Positions 1-5,475 of a stretch of 6,668 bases of DNA are shown piece by piece. The notes under the pieces are model-generated. The model was not told the DNA's origin. It did not search any database and saw only the letters and a list, made by a program, of their open reading frames with translations. How positions within the stretch are numbered: the stretch's first letter is position 1; each line of letters begins with the position of its first letter. The stretch lies in assembly GCA_021784975.1 (NCBI GenBank), contig JAJYGU010000264.1, positions 1 to 6,668 of the forward strand. The letters are read 5' to 3'. The translations under genes and the position numbers were made by a program. The stretch is from Planctomycetota bacterium. Lineage in GTDB: Bacteria > Planctomycetota > Planctomycetia > Pirellulales > Thermoguttaceae.

Positions 1-2082
1 CTCAATCACGATGATCTCGTGGATTTCGACCTGCGGGACGGTAACGTGGATCTTGCCATCGACGTAACGAGATGCCAGCGGCCTTCCTCCCGGCTCCAAG
101 GTGACCTTGCTCGGCGCAACCGCGGTCCGAATGGCCACGGACAGCGGGCCCACCGGCCGAATGGACTCGATGATCGGCTGTGTCTCGTGCGGCCCGGAGG
201 TGTTGACCAGATTCACGAGCAGCTTGCCGTGATTGCGCGCCACGCAGACGTCGACGTTGTTCGAGCCGCGAACCTCGACCAATGGGCGGGGGAACAGTTG
301 CCGCACCAAGCCGTTGAGGAATCCGCGGGCGACGTCGCTGCGCGTCGCCCGGTTCGCATAGCCGTGGCTGAAGGTAAAATACGTGGCCGCGATCCGGCCT
401 TTGCCCAATTGCCTCAGCGAGGCAGCGGGTTGCGAAGGGGAAGTGAGATCGCCGCTCTTGCTTAGCTTGCCGATCGGCCTTGCGTTCGCACCCAGAGCGG
501 CCGCCTGGCATTCGCCCTTAACGGATGCGATGACCTCGCTGTCAGAGTAGGAGTTCAAGCGTACGAAATTGCACGACAAACACATCGGCCCTTCTGGCTG
601 TGGTTTGCCTAAGGCAACATCCAACTCCCTGGCAAACAGCGCAGCGGTGCGGGGACCGATCAAGAGCAGACTGCCGCCGGCCTTGACGTAGCCCACCAGC
701 TCGTCTTTGAACTTCGGCTCGAGATAGTCCCATTCGGGCACGATGATAAGCGGGTACTTGGCCATGCGACCGGCCAGATGGTGCTCGCTGAGGATTTCGA
801 CCGAATAGTGGCTCGCCAGCAGGGCCTGCAAGGTGCCCAGCAGCGGCGCGGGCTCGCTTGCGAAGAGGCGGTTGAGCTTGCGGTAGTGGGCGGCAGTGGA
901 GTAGAGCAGCGCCACTTGCGGCACGGCCACGGCATGATGGCAGATTGCCTGCCGCGCGCGGCAGAACCTGGCGACTTCGGCCATCACCGGCATCTGTTCG
1001 GGCGTGATCGAGCCGTCGCGTCTCTGCTTGAAATAGGCCTGGAAACCGCCGCCCAGGGCGAGCACCACGGCGGCCTCGCGCTCGAGTTGCACCGCCGTCT
1101 TCTGCGTCCAGGGGTGGCCCGCCTTGCCCGGCTGACGCGCGAAGCTCCACGCCATGAGGTCCCAGGGTTTGCCCTGCTCGGCCAGGTAGCGGGCCGAGAT
1201 ACGCGCCGAATTCACGCTATTCTCCGGCGAAAAATCGCCCGAGAGAAAGTCGACGGGCGCGGAAACCGGCTCCGGCATGAGATCGGAGAATGCCCAATTG
1301 CTGCAAATCTCGAAGTTCGGATTGGTCTTCTTCACCTCGGCGACGTAGTGCCGCAAGTGGTTACGGAAGGCCTCGCGGTTGAACTCGAGGAACTCGAACC
1401 AGTGGGGATCGCCGCGCTTGCGGGGCACTTCTTGAATGCCGCTGGCCTGGCGAAAGGCCTTCACTGCCGCGGCGCCATAGTCCGGCACGGCGGCCCAGCA
1501 TTCGCCGTCAACCCACGCCCCGTCCACCCCGTAGACGCCGGCTAGCTCGCGAAGCTGCGGGATCAATAACTGATCGTCGTAGGAGCCGAACGGGGAAGTG
1601 GCATTGGGGCTGGCCTTGCCCTTGGCGTCCACCGCGGCCCAGGCGGGATGTCTGCGGATCGCTTCGGAGTCCCATACGCCCGAGTAGTGCATGTAGAGCG
1701 AGACGCCGCAGGCGGCCGTTACTTGCCGCCACACGCGGAGCGGATCGCCGATGATGCCCGGCGCCCGATTGCCCACCTTGGTCGGATAGCTCGACAGTCC
1801 GGGATGGCCTTTGCAATCGCACTGAAGGTAGTCGGGGTGAACCAGGTCGATGATGTTCTCGACCATGGCCGGAGTGGTATGTTTGCCGATTTCCTTGCAG
1901 TCGGGGCCGGCGTGAAAGTCGAAGTGGATGCCCAAGAAGGCGTCCGCCCGCTTCAGCCGCGGAGGCGAGTGGTGTTCGGCGGATCGGGCGGAATCAAGAG
2001 GGCCGGCGAGCAACACAGCCAAGACGCCAACGGCACAGGTCACAGAGCGCATGAGTGGCAGTCTTCGAAGCGATGCGAACAT
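1..2082 (-). CDS. Secreted glycoside-hydrolase-like protein (GHL6 / alpha-L-fucosidase-like barrel), C-terminus cut by window edge
   Basis: Translating the minus strand from the ATG at 2082-2080 gives 694 codons without a stop, up to base 1. The start fits a GGAGAAG ribosome binding site just upstream. Residues 1-35 look like a Sec signal peptide: Arg-rich n-region, hydrophobic stretch about 14-29, and an ARSA-type cleavage site near 32-35. Residues about 48-380 look like a (beta/alpha)8 glycosidase barrel, with GIHFDFHAG at 51-59, SLYMHYSGVWDS at 128-139 and GVDGAWVDGECW at 185-196. D192 or E194 is a candidate catalytic residue, by analogy with the Trp-x-Asp-Gly nucleophile region of GH29-like enzymes. 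Residues about 388-485 resemble the amidotransferase-like 'trimerisation' domain found in GH42 and hypothetical glycosidase family 6. The end, VPQVEIHEIIVIE, is typical of a terminal beta domain, so few residues should be missing. Likely an exported polysaccharide- or glycoside-degrading enzyme; the substrate cannot be read from sequence. Certain as a gene, tentative as to family. Confidence 0.88.
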   Translation of the reverse strand, partial: MFASLRRLPLMRSVTCAVGVLAVLLAGPLDSARSAEHHSPPRLKRADAFLGIHFDFHAGPDCKEIGKHTTPAMVENIIDLVHPDYLQCDCKGHPGLSSYPTKVGNRAPGIIGDPLRVWRQVTAACGVSLYMHYSGVWDSEAIRRHPAWAAVDAKGKASPNATSPFGSYDDQLLIPQLRELAGVYGVDGAWVDGECWAAVPDYGAAAVKAFRQASGIQEVPRKRGDPHWFEFLEFNREAFRNHLRHYVAEVKKTNPNFEICSNWAFSDLMPEPVSAPVDFLSGDFSPENSVNSARISARYLAEQGKPWDLMAWSFARQPGKAGHPWTQKTAVQLEREAAVVLALGGGFQAYFKQRRDGSITPEQMPVMAEVARFCRARQAICHHAVAVPQVALLYSTAAHYRKLNRLFASEPAPLLGTLQALLASHYSVEILSEHHLAGRMAKYPLIIVPEWDYLEPKFKDELVGYVKAGGSLLLIGPRTAALFARELDVALGKPQPEGPMCLSCNFVRLNSYSDSEVIASVKGECQAAALGANARPIGKLSKSGDLTSPSQPAASLRQLGKGRIAATYFTFSHGYANRATRSDVARGFLNGLVRQLFPRPLVEVRGSNNVDVCVARNHGKLLVNLVNTSGPHETQPIIESIRPVGPLSVAIRTAVAPSKVTLEPGGRPLASRYVDGKIHVTVPQVEIHEIIVIE

Positions 2083-2119
2083 TGGTCTTCTCCGTCGGGG
2101 AAGGAATTGCCGGGCCCTC

Positions 2120-2148
2120 AGCCTAGCATGCCGGCCTCGACACGGCAA
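2120..2148 (-). promoter_or_regulatory. Possible sigma70-like promoter for the glycoside-hydrolase-like gene
   Basis: On the minus strand TTGCCG (2148-2143) is followed after 17 nt by TAGGCT (2125-2120), about 40 nt ahead of the ATG at 2082. The spacing is ideal but the -10 matches consensus poorly, so this is only a candidate. The rest of the 2083-2208 gap shows nothing else recognisable. Confidence 0.3.
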
Positions 2149-2208
2149 CCGAGCGGCCCAACCAGGCGGCCTCTTTCCGCACCCCACCCCCCACTTTATG
2201 ATGTAGTC

Positions 2209-2524
2209 ATCGCGGAGGTTTTCTGCAGTGACATGGGTGCAAGCCTACGATCCCTTGGGTTCGGCAGTCTGCAGCACATCACCGCCGGCCAGTTGGGGCT
2301 CAATCCCGTGCTTATTGCAGCCAGCAACAGCACGGGCGGCGTGGTGGGCAAGATCATCGATGCGCAAAGCATCGTGGTGGCAGCCGTAGCCACGGAACAA
2401 ACCGGCGGCGAAGGGCCCATCCTCCGCTTCGTCTTCTTGCACAGCCTCGTCCTGGCCTTTGTTGGTCGGACTGGTCACGCTGGTCCAGGCTTATTGGCTT
2501 CCCTGGACGGTTCCGGGCAAGTGA
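2209..2524 (+). pseudogene. C-terminal relic of an L-lactate permease (LctP/LldP family), frameshifted
   Basis: The plus-strand frame from 2209 reads like the last ~105 residues of an LctP/LldP lactate/glycolate permease: FGSLQHITAGQLGLNPVLIA, then SNSTGGVVGKIIDAQSIVVA, then EGPILRFVFLHSLVLA. These match the family pattern LFGxLQ...NSSGGVxGKMIxxQSIxVA...ESxLFRFxxxHS. At 2456-2460 (ccttt) the frame breaks. One base further on, the next frame continues as LLVGLVTLVQAYWLPWTVPGK and stops at TGA 2522-2524, which is the expected permease C-terminus. One extra T therefore destroys the original frame. The segment around 2221-2260 (CSDMGASLRSLG in place of a GSDTSxNALFG-like motif) also looks degraded. 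The roughly 430 upstream residues of a normal ~550-residue permease are absent; no start codon or ribosome site belongs to it. Family assignment is from recalled motifs. It is a decayed or truncated copy beside the tmRNA gene, not a working transporter. Confidence 0.82.
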
Positions 2525-2540
2525 TAAGGGCTTGGAGCAA

Positions 2541-2571
2541 GAAACGAAAACCCCCGGTATTGCCGGGGGTT
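2541..2571 (-). terminator. Rho-independent terminator of ssrA
   Basis: Arms AACCCCCGG and CCGGGGGTT form a 9-bp GC-rich stem with a 5-nt loop. Read on the minus strand the stem is followed by TTTTCGTTTC. It lies about 34 nt beyond the mature tmRNA 3' end at 2605, as expected for a precursor whose 3' end is trimmed. Confidence 0.88.
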
Positions 2572-2604
2572 GCGAGGTTGTACCTCGGTGCACGCGGACT
2601 CATG

Positions 2605-2966
2605 TGGAGGCGGCGGGAATCGAACCCGCGTCCCGCGACATTTCCGTGCAAGCTTCTACGCGCGTAGTCGGATGATTTACGCCTTCGCCGCCCTGGCCCC
2701 CAACCGACTGGGTGCAAGAGCCGCTAGCCGGGAACGATTTTTAGTCTTGGGCGTACCCGACGGTGACCCAAAACGATCCGGATTTGTGGCCGGCAGTCGG
2801 ACCTCTCCGGCGAAGGTCCTCAGCCGGGGCTACCTGTTGTTAGGCGGCCATTGCGAGGTTGTACTCGGCAATTGAAATTTAGTGGTCTGCTTTTTACGTG
2901 GCCTGCTGACCAACCACGGCGCGCCACTGGCACTTCACACTGCCCGGTCGAATCCAGTTCGCCCCC
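2605..2966 (-). ncRNA. ssrA: Transfer-messenger RNA (tmRNA)
   Basis: This RNA rescues stalled ribosomes: charged with alanine it enters the A site, then supplies a short reading frame that adds a degradation tag. The 5' end (minus strand from 2966) reads GGGGGCGAACTGGATTCGAC, the conserved tmRNA opening. The 3' end reads GGGTTCGATTCCCGCCGCCT followed by CCA, giving the T arm and acceptor. The two ends pair as a 7-bp acceptor stem, GGGGGCG with CGCCTCC including one G-U pair, leaving A2605 as discriminator. The genome continues CAT, so the 3' CCA is not encoded and must be added enzymatically. Mature length is about 362 nt, a one-piece tmRNA of usual size. The stretch GGCCACGTAAAAAGCAGACC (about 2887-2906) corresponds to the conserved pre-tag region. 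Open frames on the opposite strand here are artefacts. Very secure identification. Confidence 0.97.
2840..2869 (-). other. ssrA: tmRNA proteolysis-tag reading frame, (A)AEYNLAMAA-stop
   Basis: Within tmRNA the resume codon GCC (2869-2867) opens a nine-codon frame, AEYNLAMAA, ending at TAA (2842-2840). With the alanine carried by tmRNA itself, rescued proteins receive AAEYNLAMAA. The A at position -4 before the resume codon matches the conserved adenine used for frame choice in E. coli. The final Ala-Ala is the ClpXP-type degron end. The penultimate block is AMAA where ALAA is the common form. Confidence 0.93.
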
Positions 2967-2994
2967 CCGTTCCTTCTCGGTTTACCCGCGGAGG

Positions 2995-3030
2995 AAACAC
3001 TATCTATTTTAGGACTGTTTGTCGGCGGCG
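2995..3030 (-). promoter_or_regulatory. Possible ssrA promoter region
   Basis: On the minus strand an AT-rich block, CCTAAAATAGATAGTG, lies 30-45 nt upstream of the mature tmRNA 5' end and could hold the -10 element, with RNase P removing a leader. A CCGACA-like -35 is present but the spacing is not convincing. Low confidence. The rest of 2967-3235 holds no gene I can support. Confidence 0.25.
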
Positions 3031-3235
3031 ACCAGATGGCTGGGCCGAATTGGGTCAAAGCGAAGTCCGATCACCGGCACCAATCGGGGAGGGCCTGGCA
3101 ACCCTCGCCACGGTTTGGCGGCACGCCTACAAGAGCCGCTGAAACCGTCGCCCCCGGGTTCCCCTGGCGAATTAGTGGCGTAACAAGGCGCAACAAGCGG
3201 TGAGGTAAGAAGTTGCGAATACATTTCCGCCGCCC

Positions 3236-3263
3236 TTGGCACCTGGGCGAGAGGTGGTATAAT
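3236..3263 (+). promoter_or_regulatory. Strong sigma70-like promoter upstream of tRNA-Lys
   Basis: TTGGCA (3236-3241, 5 of 6 consensus) and a perfect TATAAT (3258-3263) are separated by 16 nt, predicting transcription from about 3269-3271. The first recognisable gene downstream is tRNA-Lys at 3398, so the primary transcript would carry a leader of about 128 nt to be removed by RNase P. Confidence 0.7.
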
Positions 3264-3397
3264 CGGGCGTGGATCACTTATCATCGTGGCATTGGGAGGA
3301 TCGGCAATCGGAAAAACGCCCGGTGTCAGTCAAACGGCGCGGATTAACCAGCGAACCTGTGCCGAAGATCAATACCTTCCGGCCGGTGTCGAGAAAG

Positions 3398-3471
3398 GCC
3401 TCCTTAGCTCAATTGGTCAGAGCATCTGACTCTTAATCAGAGGGTTGTAGGTTCGAGTCCTACAGGGGGCA
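3398..3471 (+). tRNA. tRNA-Lys, anticodon CTT
   Basis: A complete 74-nt cloverleaf. The acceptor stem GCCTCCT pairs with AGGGGGC (one G-U pair). The D arm is GCTC/GAGC, the anticodon stem TCTGA/TCAGA with loop CTCTTAA, and the T arm GTAGG/CCTAC with loop TTCGAGT. The discriminator is A3471. The anticodon CTT at 3432-3434 reads the lysine codon AAG. The 3' CCA is not encoded (genomic CAT follows). It has its own upstream promoter and downstream terminator, so it appears to be a single-gene unit. Confidence 0.97.
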
Positions 3472-3478
3472 CATCACA

Positions 3479-3516
3479 AAGCCTTACGCAGCAATTAGTT
3501 GCGTAAGGCTTATTTG
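3479..3516 (+). terminator. Rho-independent terminator after tRNA-Lys
   Basis: AAGCCTTACGCA and TGCGTAAGGCTT form a perfect 12-bp stem with a 9-nt loop, followed by ATTTGTT. It begins 8 nt after the tRNA. The U-tract is imperfect but the stem is strong. The stem is symmetric, so it could also act on minus-strand transcripts. Confidence 0.82.
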
Positions 3517-3585
3517 TTCGATCATCCCGTCCTATCCATAATCCATGTTACAAAATGGGGGCTTTGGCTTTGACTTGAGGATTGT

Positions 3586-3687
3586 TTGGCCCATTCCGAG
3601 TGCAATACTTGTGCATACCGTCGTCACTTTGAAAGGTTCACAGACCTGCTGGATGCCACGACGATGGTGGACGGGCGCAAGTCCTGA
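3586..3687 (+). CDS. Possible CxxC mini-protein or C-terminal relic ahead of the radical SAM gene
   Basis: A frame open from 3574 to TGA 3685-3687 contains HSECNTCAYRRHFERFTDLL and ends MVDGRKS. It has a CxxC pair and an amphipathic-looking, basic and aromatic composition that seems more protein-like than random. A TTG at 3586 preceded by GAGG (3577-3580) could start a 33-residue product. Alternatively it is the surviving tail of an older gene, perhaps a cysteine-containing tail of a metalloprotein. I do not recognise a family. It ends 20 nt before the radical SAM start. Apart from this I see nothing definite in 3517-3707. Low confidence. Confidence 0.22.
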   Translation: MAHSECNTCAYRRHFERFTDLLDATTMVDGRKS

Positions 3688-3707
3688 CCAGCCCAACATC
3701 CCGAGTC

Positions 3708-4751
3708 GTGAAAACCGCTAGCATCAAAGACAAGCTGAGACACAGCCTCTCGAGGTTGGGCCATGGGGAGTCCTGGCGGCGCCTTCCGCTGAAACTGGCG
3801 GTGCGCTACGCGGTCGCCGAACGTCCTCGCCGATTTCCCCGGACCGTGCAGATCGAGGCCACCAGTCGGTGCAATCTACGTTGCCCTTGCTGTTCGCACG
3901 CCCGAGAGACAGGCTCTGGTCGGCACATGGAGGAAGCGGATTTTCGACGCATCTTGGACCGTCTGCCTCGGTCGACCGCGCCGGTGATTCTCAGCGGCAT
4001 TGGCGAGCCCCTGATGAACCCCCAGTTCTTCGCCTTCGTCGATATTCTGGCGGAACGCAAGACCGGTTGCCAGTTCTACACCAACGGGACATTGCTGAGT
4101 CCGCGGGTGCAAAAGGCCATTTTAGCTCGAAGCAACGTCTTCTCGGTCAGCATCTCCTGCGACGGAGCGCAGCCAACGACGTTCGAGAACGCTCGCGTTG
4201 GCGCAGACTTCGGAGGTTGGAAACGCTCCGTCCAGGGCTTCGTGACCCAAGCCAGAAAGCAACGCGGGCGGGCCCTAAGGGTGGGCATGAACGTGGTGGT
4301 CAGCACCCAGAATCTCGCTGAAATCGGAGACATCCTGCGACTGGCTGCCCAGTTGGGTTTCGACAATGTTTCCGTCATGCACCCCATTCCGGTCGACGGG
4401 GTCGCGGCCGGTTTGTGCCCGTCGCCTGAGGCGCTGGCGGCGGTAAACGAACAGGCGTTGCTCCCGTTGGGCAACGATCTCGGCTTGGAGGTTACCTGTT
4501 GGTTTCGGCGGGACGGACTGCCGCCCAGCGCCTTTCCTCGCTGCCTGCAACCGTGGGAGTACGTGTTCATCCGCGCCAACGGAGACGTGGCCCCCTGTTG
4601 CGCCTTGTTTGGCTCAGACCGGGGCGCGGTTATGGGAAACATCCTTGAGCGGGAATTCGCCGAGATTTGGCATGGCCCGCGGTTTCAGGAGTTTCGCAGG
4701 ACCAGCGCCTTCGGAACGAACCCGCTGTGTCGCGTGTGCCCTTATTACTGA
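3708..4751 (+). CDS. Radical SAM protein with C-terminal SPASM/twitch-type cysteine region
   Basis: A 347-residue cytoplasmic iron-sulfur enzyme that should cleave S-adenosylmethionine to start radical chemistry. The [4Fe-4S] motif CxxxCxxC is C55, C59, C62 (SRCNLRCPCCSH). The GGEP-like SAM-binding segment is SGIGEPL at 96-102. Barrel strands follow at FYTNG (123-127), SVSISCDG (146-153) and GMNVVVST (193-200). The C-terminal part carries C279, the GDVAPCC block (C297/C298), GNILE...IWHG (310-323) and C341-x-x-C344 at the very end, consistent with one auxiliary cluster of the SPASM/twitch type. Such domains often occur in peptide-modifying enzymes but also in sugar- and cofactor-modifying ones, so the substrate is open. 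The start is GTG at 3708, the first usable start after an upstream in-frame stop at 3630. No clear Shine-Dalgarno is visible, so a non-canonical start further upstream (CTG 3684) is possible. A secreted repeat protein lies 127 nt downstream with its own promoter. Confidence 0.9.
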   Translation: MKTASIKDKLRHSLSRLGHGESWRRLPLKLAVRYAVAERPRRFPRTVQIEATSRCNLRCPCCSHARETGSGRHMEEADFRRILDRLPRSTAPVILSGIGEPLMNPQFFAFVDILAERKTGCQFYTNGTLLSPRVQKAILARSNVFSVSISCDGAQPTTFENARVGADFGGWKRSVQGFVTQARKQRGRALRVGMNVVVSTQNLAEIGDILRLAAQLGFDNVSVMHPIPVDGVAAGLCPSPEALAAVNEQALLPLGNDLGLEVTCWFRRDGLPPSAFPRCLQPWEYVFIRANGDVAPCCALFGSDRGAVMGNILEREFAEIWHGPRFQEFRRTSAFGTNPLCRVCPYY

Positions 4752-4792
4752 CAAAGCGTCCCGCCGTTCGCCTTTCGGCACGTCTCGTCAAG

Positions 4793-4821
4793 TTGGCCGA
4801 TTCAGGGGCGACGTGTATAGA
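4793..4821 (+). promoter_or_regulatory. Sigma70-like promoter of the Gly-Pro repeat protein gene
   Basis: TTGGCC (4793-4798) and TATAGA (4816-4821) are separated by exactly 17 nt, about 57 nt before the ATG at 4879. It suggests the downstream gene is transcribed separately from the radical SAM gene; no terminator is visible between the two, so read-through remains possible. Confidence 0.55.
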
Positions 4822-4878
4822 ATTAGACAGTCGGGCTGACGGCGGGAGGAACATTAGATCCTGGAAAGGAGAGGGGAT

Positions 4879-5475
4879 ATGCGTCGAGGGTATGGATATG
4901 GGTTCGTGGCGGCGGCGGTCCTAGGTTCCGCGTGGTTATTGGCCGACACGACCAGGGCGTCTGACGGCCTCGGCGGTCCCATCGCCGTCGGCGGCCCGGC
5001 GGCTACGGCTGGCCCGATGTCGGTCACTGGTCCGGCGGTTACGGCTGGTCCGGTGGCTACAACTGGCCCAGCGGCTGCGGCTGGTCCGGCGGTTATGGGG
5101 GGCGCTGCGGTAGTGCAAGGTACTGCGGTAGTAGGCGATCCGACGCTTGCCAACGTCCTTGCCGGCATAGGCAACCCCAACTTTGTGGGCAGTCCGGCCG
5201 CTCAGGTTGCGCCTACGGCAGTAGCAAACGGAAGCGGTTACCTCCGCGCGGCTGGCCGCAGTTTTGGGCCTGAGTATGCGATCGGCGGCCGCCACCCTTA
5301 CAGCGGGTTCGACGCTGGGCCAGCGTTTAGCGGTTTCTCCGGGGTCCACAGCTTCAACGGTTTCCGGGCCAACATGCGCGAGATTCCCGCTTTTCTGCCG
5401 CCGGTCTACGCCGGCAGGCGTACGGTCCCTGGCGGCCGCACCGGCGTCGGGCCTGCGTTTGTCGCACCCTACTGA
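4879..5475 (+). CDS. Secreted small protein with tandem Gly-Pro hexapeptide repeats
   Basis: A 198-residue protein I cannot assign to a named family. The ATG start follows an excellent AAAGGAG (4865-4871) with a 7-nt spacer. Residues 1-27 form a Sec signal peptide (MRRGYGYG, hydrophobic 9-22, cleavage probably after TRA at 25-27). Residues 33-92 are ten back-to-back six-residue units of the form G-P-A-x-x-x, for example GPAVTA, GPVATT, GPAAAA, decaying at the end to GAAVVQ, GTAVVG and DPTLAN. Residues about 93-125 are a Gly/Ala/Asn linker. The tail (about 128-198) is rich in Gly, Phe, Tyr and Arg, with SGF and NGF motifs, ending GPAFVAPY. There are no cysteines after the signal and no membrane anchor, so export to the periplasm or cell surface is expected, possibly with a structural or adhesive role (inference). 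The stop codon directly abuts a REP-like palindrome. The gene is well supported; the function is unknown. Confidence 0.85.
   Translation: MRRGYGYGFVAAAVLGSAWLLADTTRASDGLGGPIAVGGPAATAGPMSVTGPAVTAGPVATTGPAAAAGPAVMGGAAVVQGTAVVGDPTLANVLAGIGNPNFVGSPAAQVAPTAVANGSGYLRAAGRSFGPEYAIGGRHPYSGFDAGPAFSGFSGVHSFNGFRANMREIPAFLPPVYAGRRTVPGGRTGVGPAFVAPY
4975..5154 (+). repeat. Ten tandem 18-bp units encoding Gly-Pro hexads
   Basis: Codons for residues 33-92 form a period-18 repeat, with Gly at residues 33, 39, 45, 51, 57, 63, 69, 75 and 81 and Asp at 87. The first seven units keep Gly-Pro; the last three drift. Some units are nearly identical at DNA level, for example tccggcggttacggctgg at 5031-5048 and tccggcggttatggggg further on, consistent with growth by tandem duplication. 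Confidence 0.88.

Noticed and set aside
542..1150. Minus-strand 202-codon frame
   Set aside because: Same strand as the glycosidase gene but a shifted frame, with an Arg-rich shadow translation; the true frame is open throughout.
778..1545. Plus-strand 255-codon frame
   Set aside because: Shadow of the minus-strand glycosidase gene; the minus frame has a signal peptide, ribosome site and a continuous plausible protein, while this translation is Arg/Ala/Gly-rich low-information sequence.
1648..2667. Long plus-strand open frame (339 codons) taken as one gene
   Set aside because: It runs antisense through the secreted glycosidase, then through the permease relic, and ends inside the tmRNA gene; only 2209-2457 within it is once-coding, and no ribosome site supports its start.
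2570..2875. Plus-strand frame containing GGGNRTRVPRHF
   Set aside because: It is the antisense of tmRNA; GGGNRTRV-type peptides are the classic false ORFs from tRNA-like T arms.
2967..3235. Possible protein genes between tmRNA and the tRNA-Lys promoter
   Set aside because: Short open frames on both strands have biased, non-homologous-looking translations and no ribosome sites; I see no gene here.
3269..3436. GTG-started 55-codon frame at the predicted transcription start
   Set aside because: It would be leaderless, has no ribosome site, and ends in the tRNA anticodon loop giving the familiar artefact SLAQLVRASDS.
3869..4642. Alternative frames on both strands inside the radical SAM gene
   Set aside because: They overlap a gene with clear CxxxCxxC and SPASM-type motifs and show no domain of their own.
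4975..5154. CRISPR array
   Set aside because: The 18-bp periodicity is coding, in frame with a six-residue protein repeat, and has no repeat-spacer alternation.
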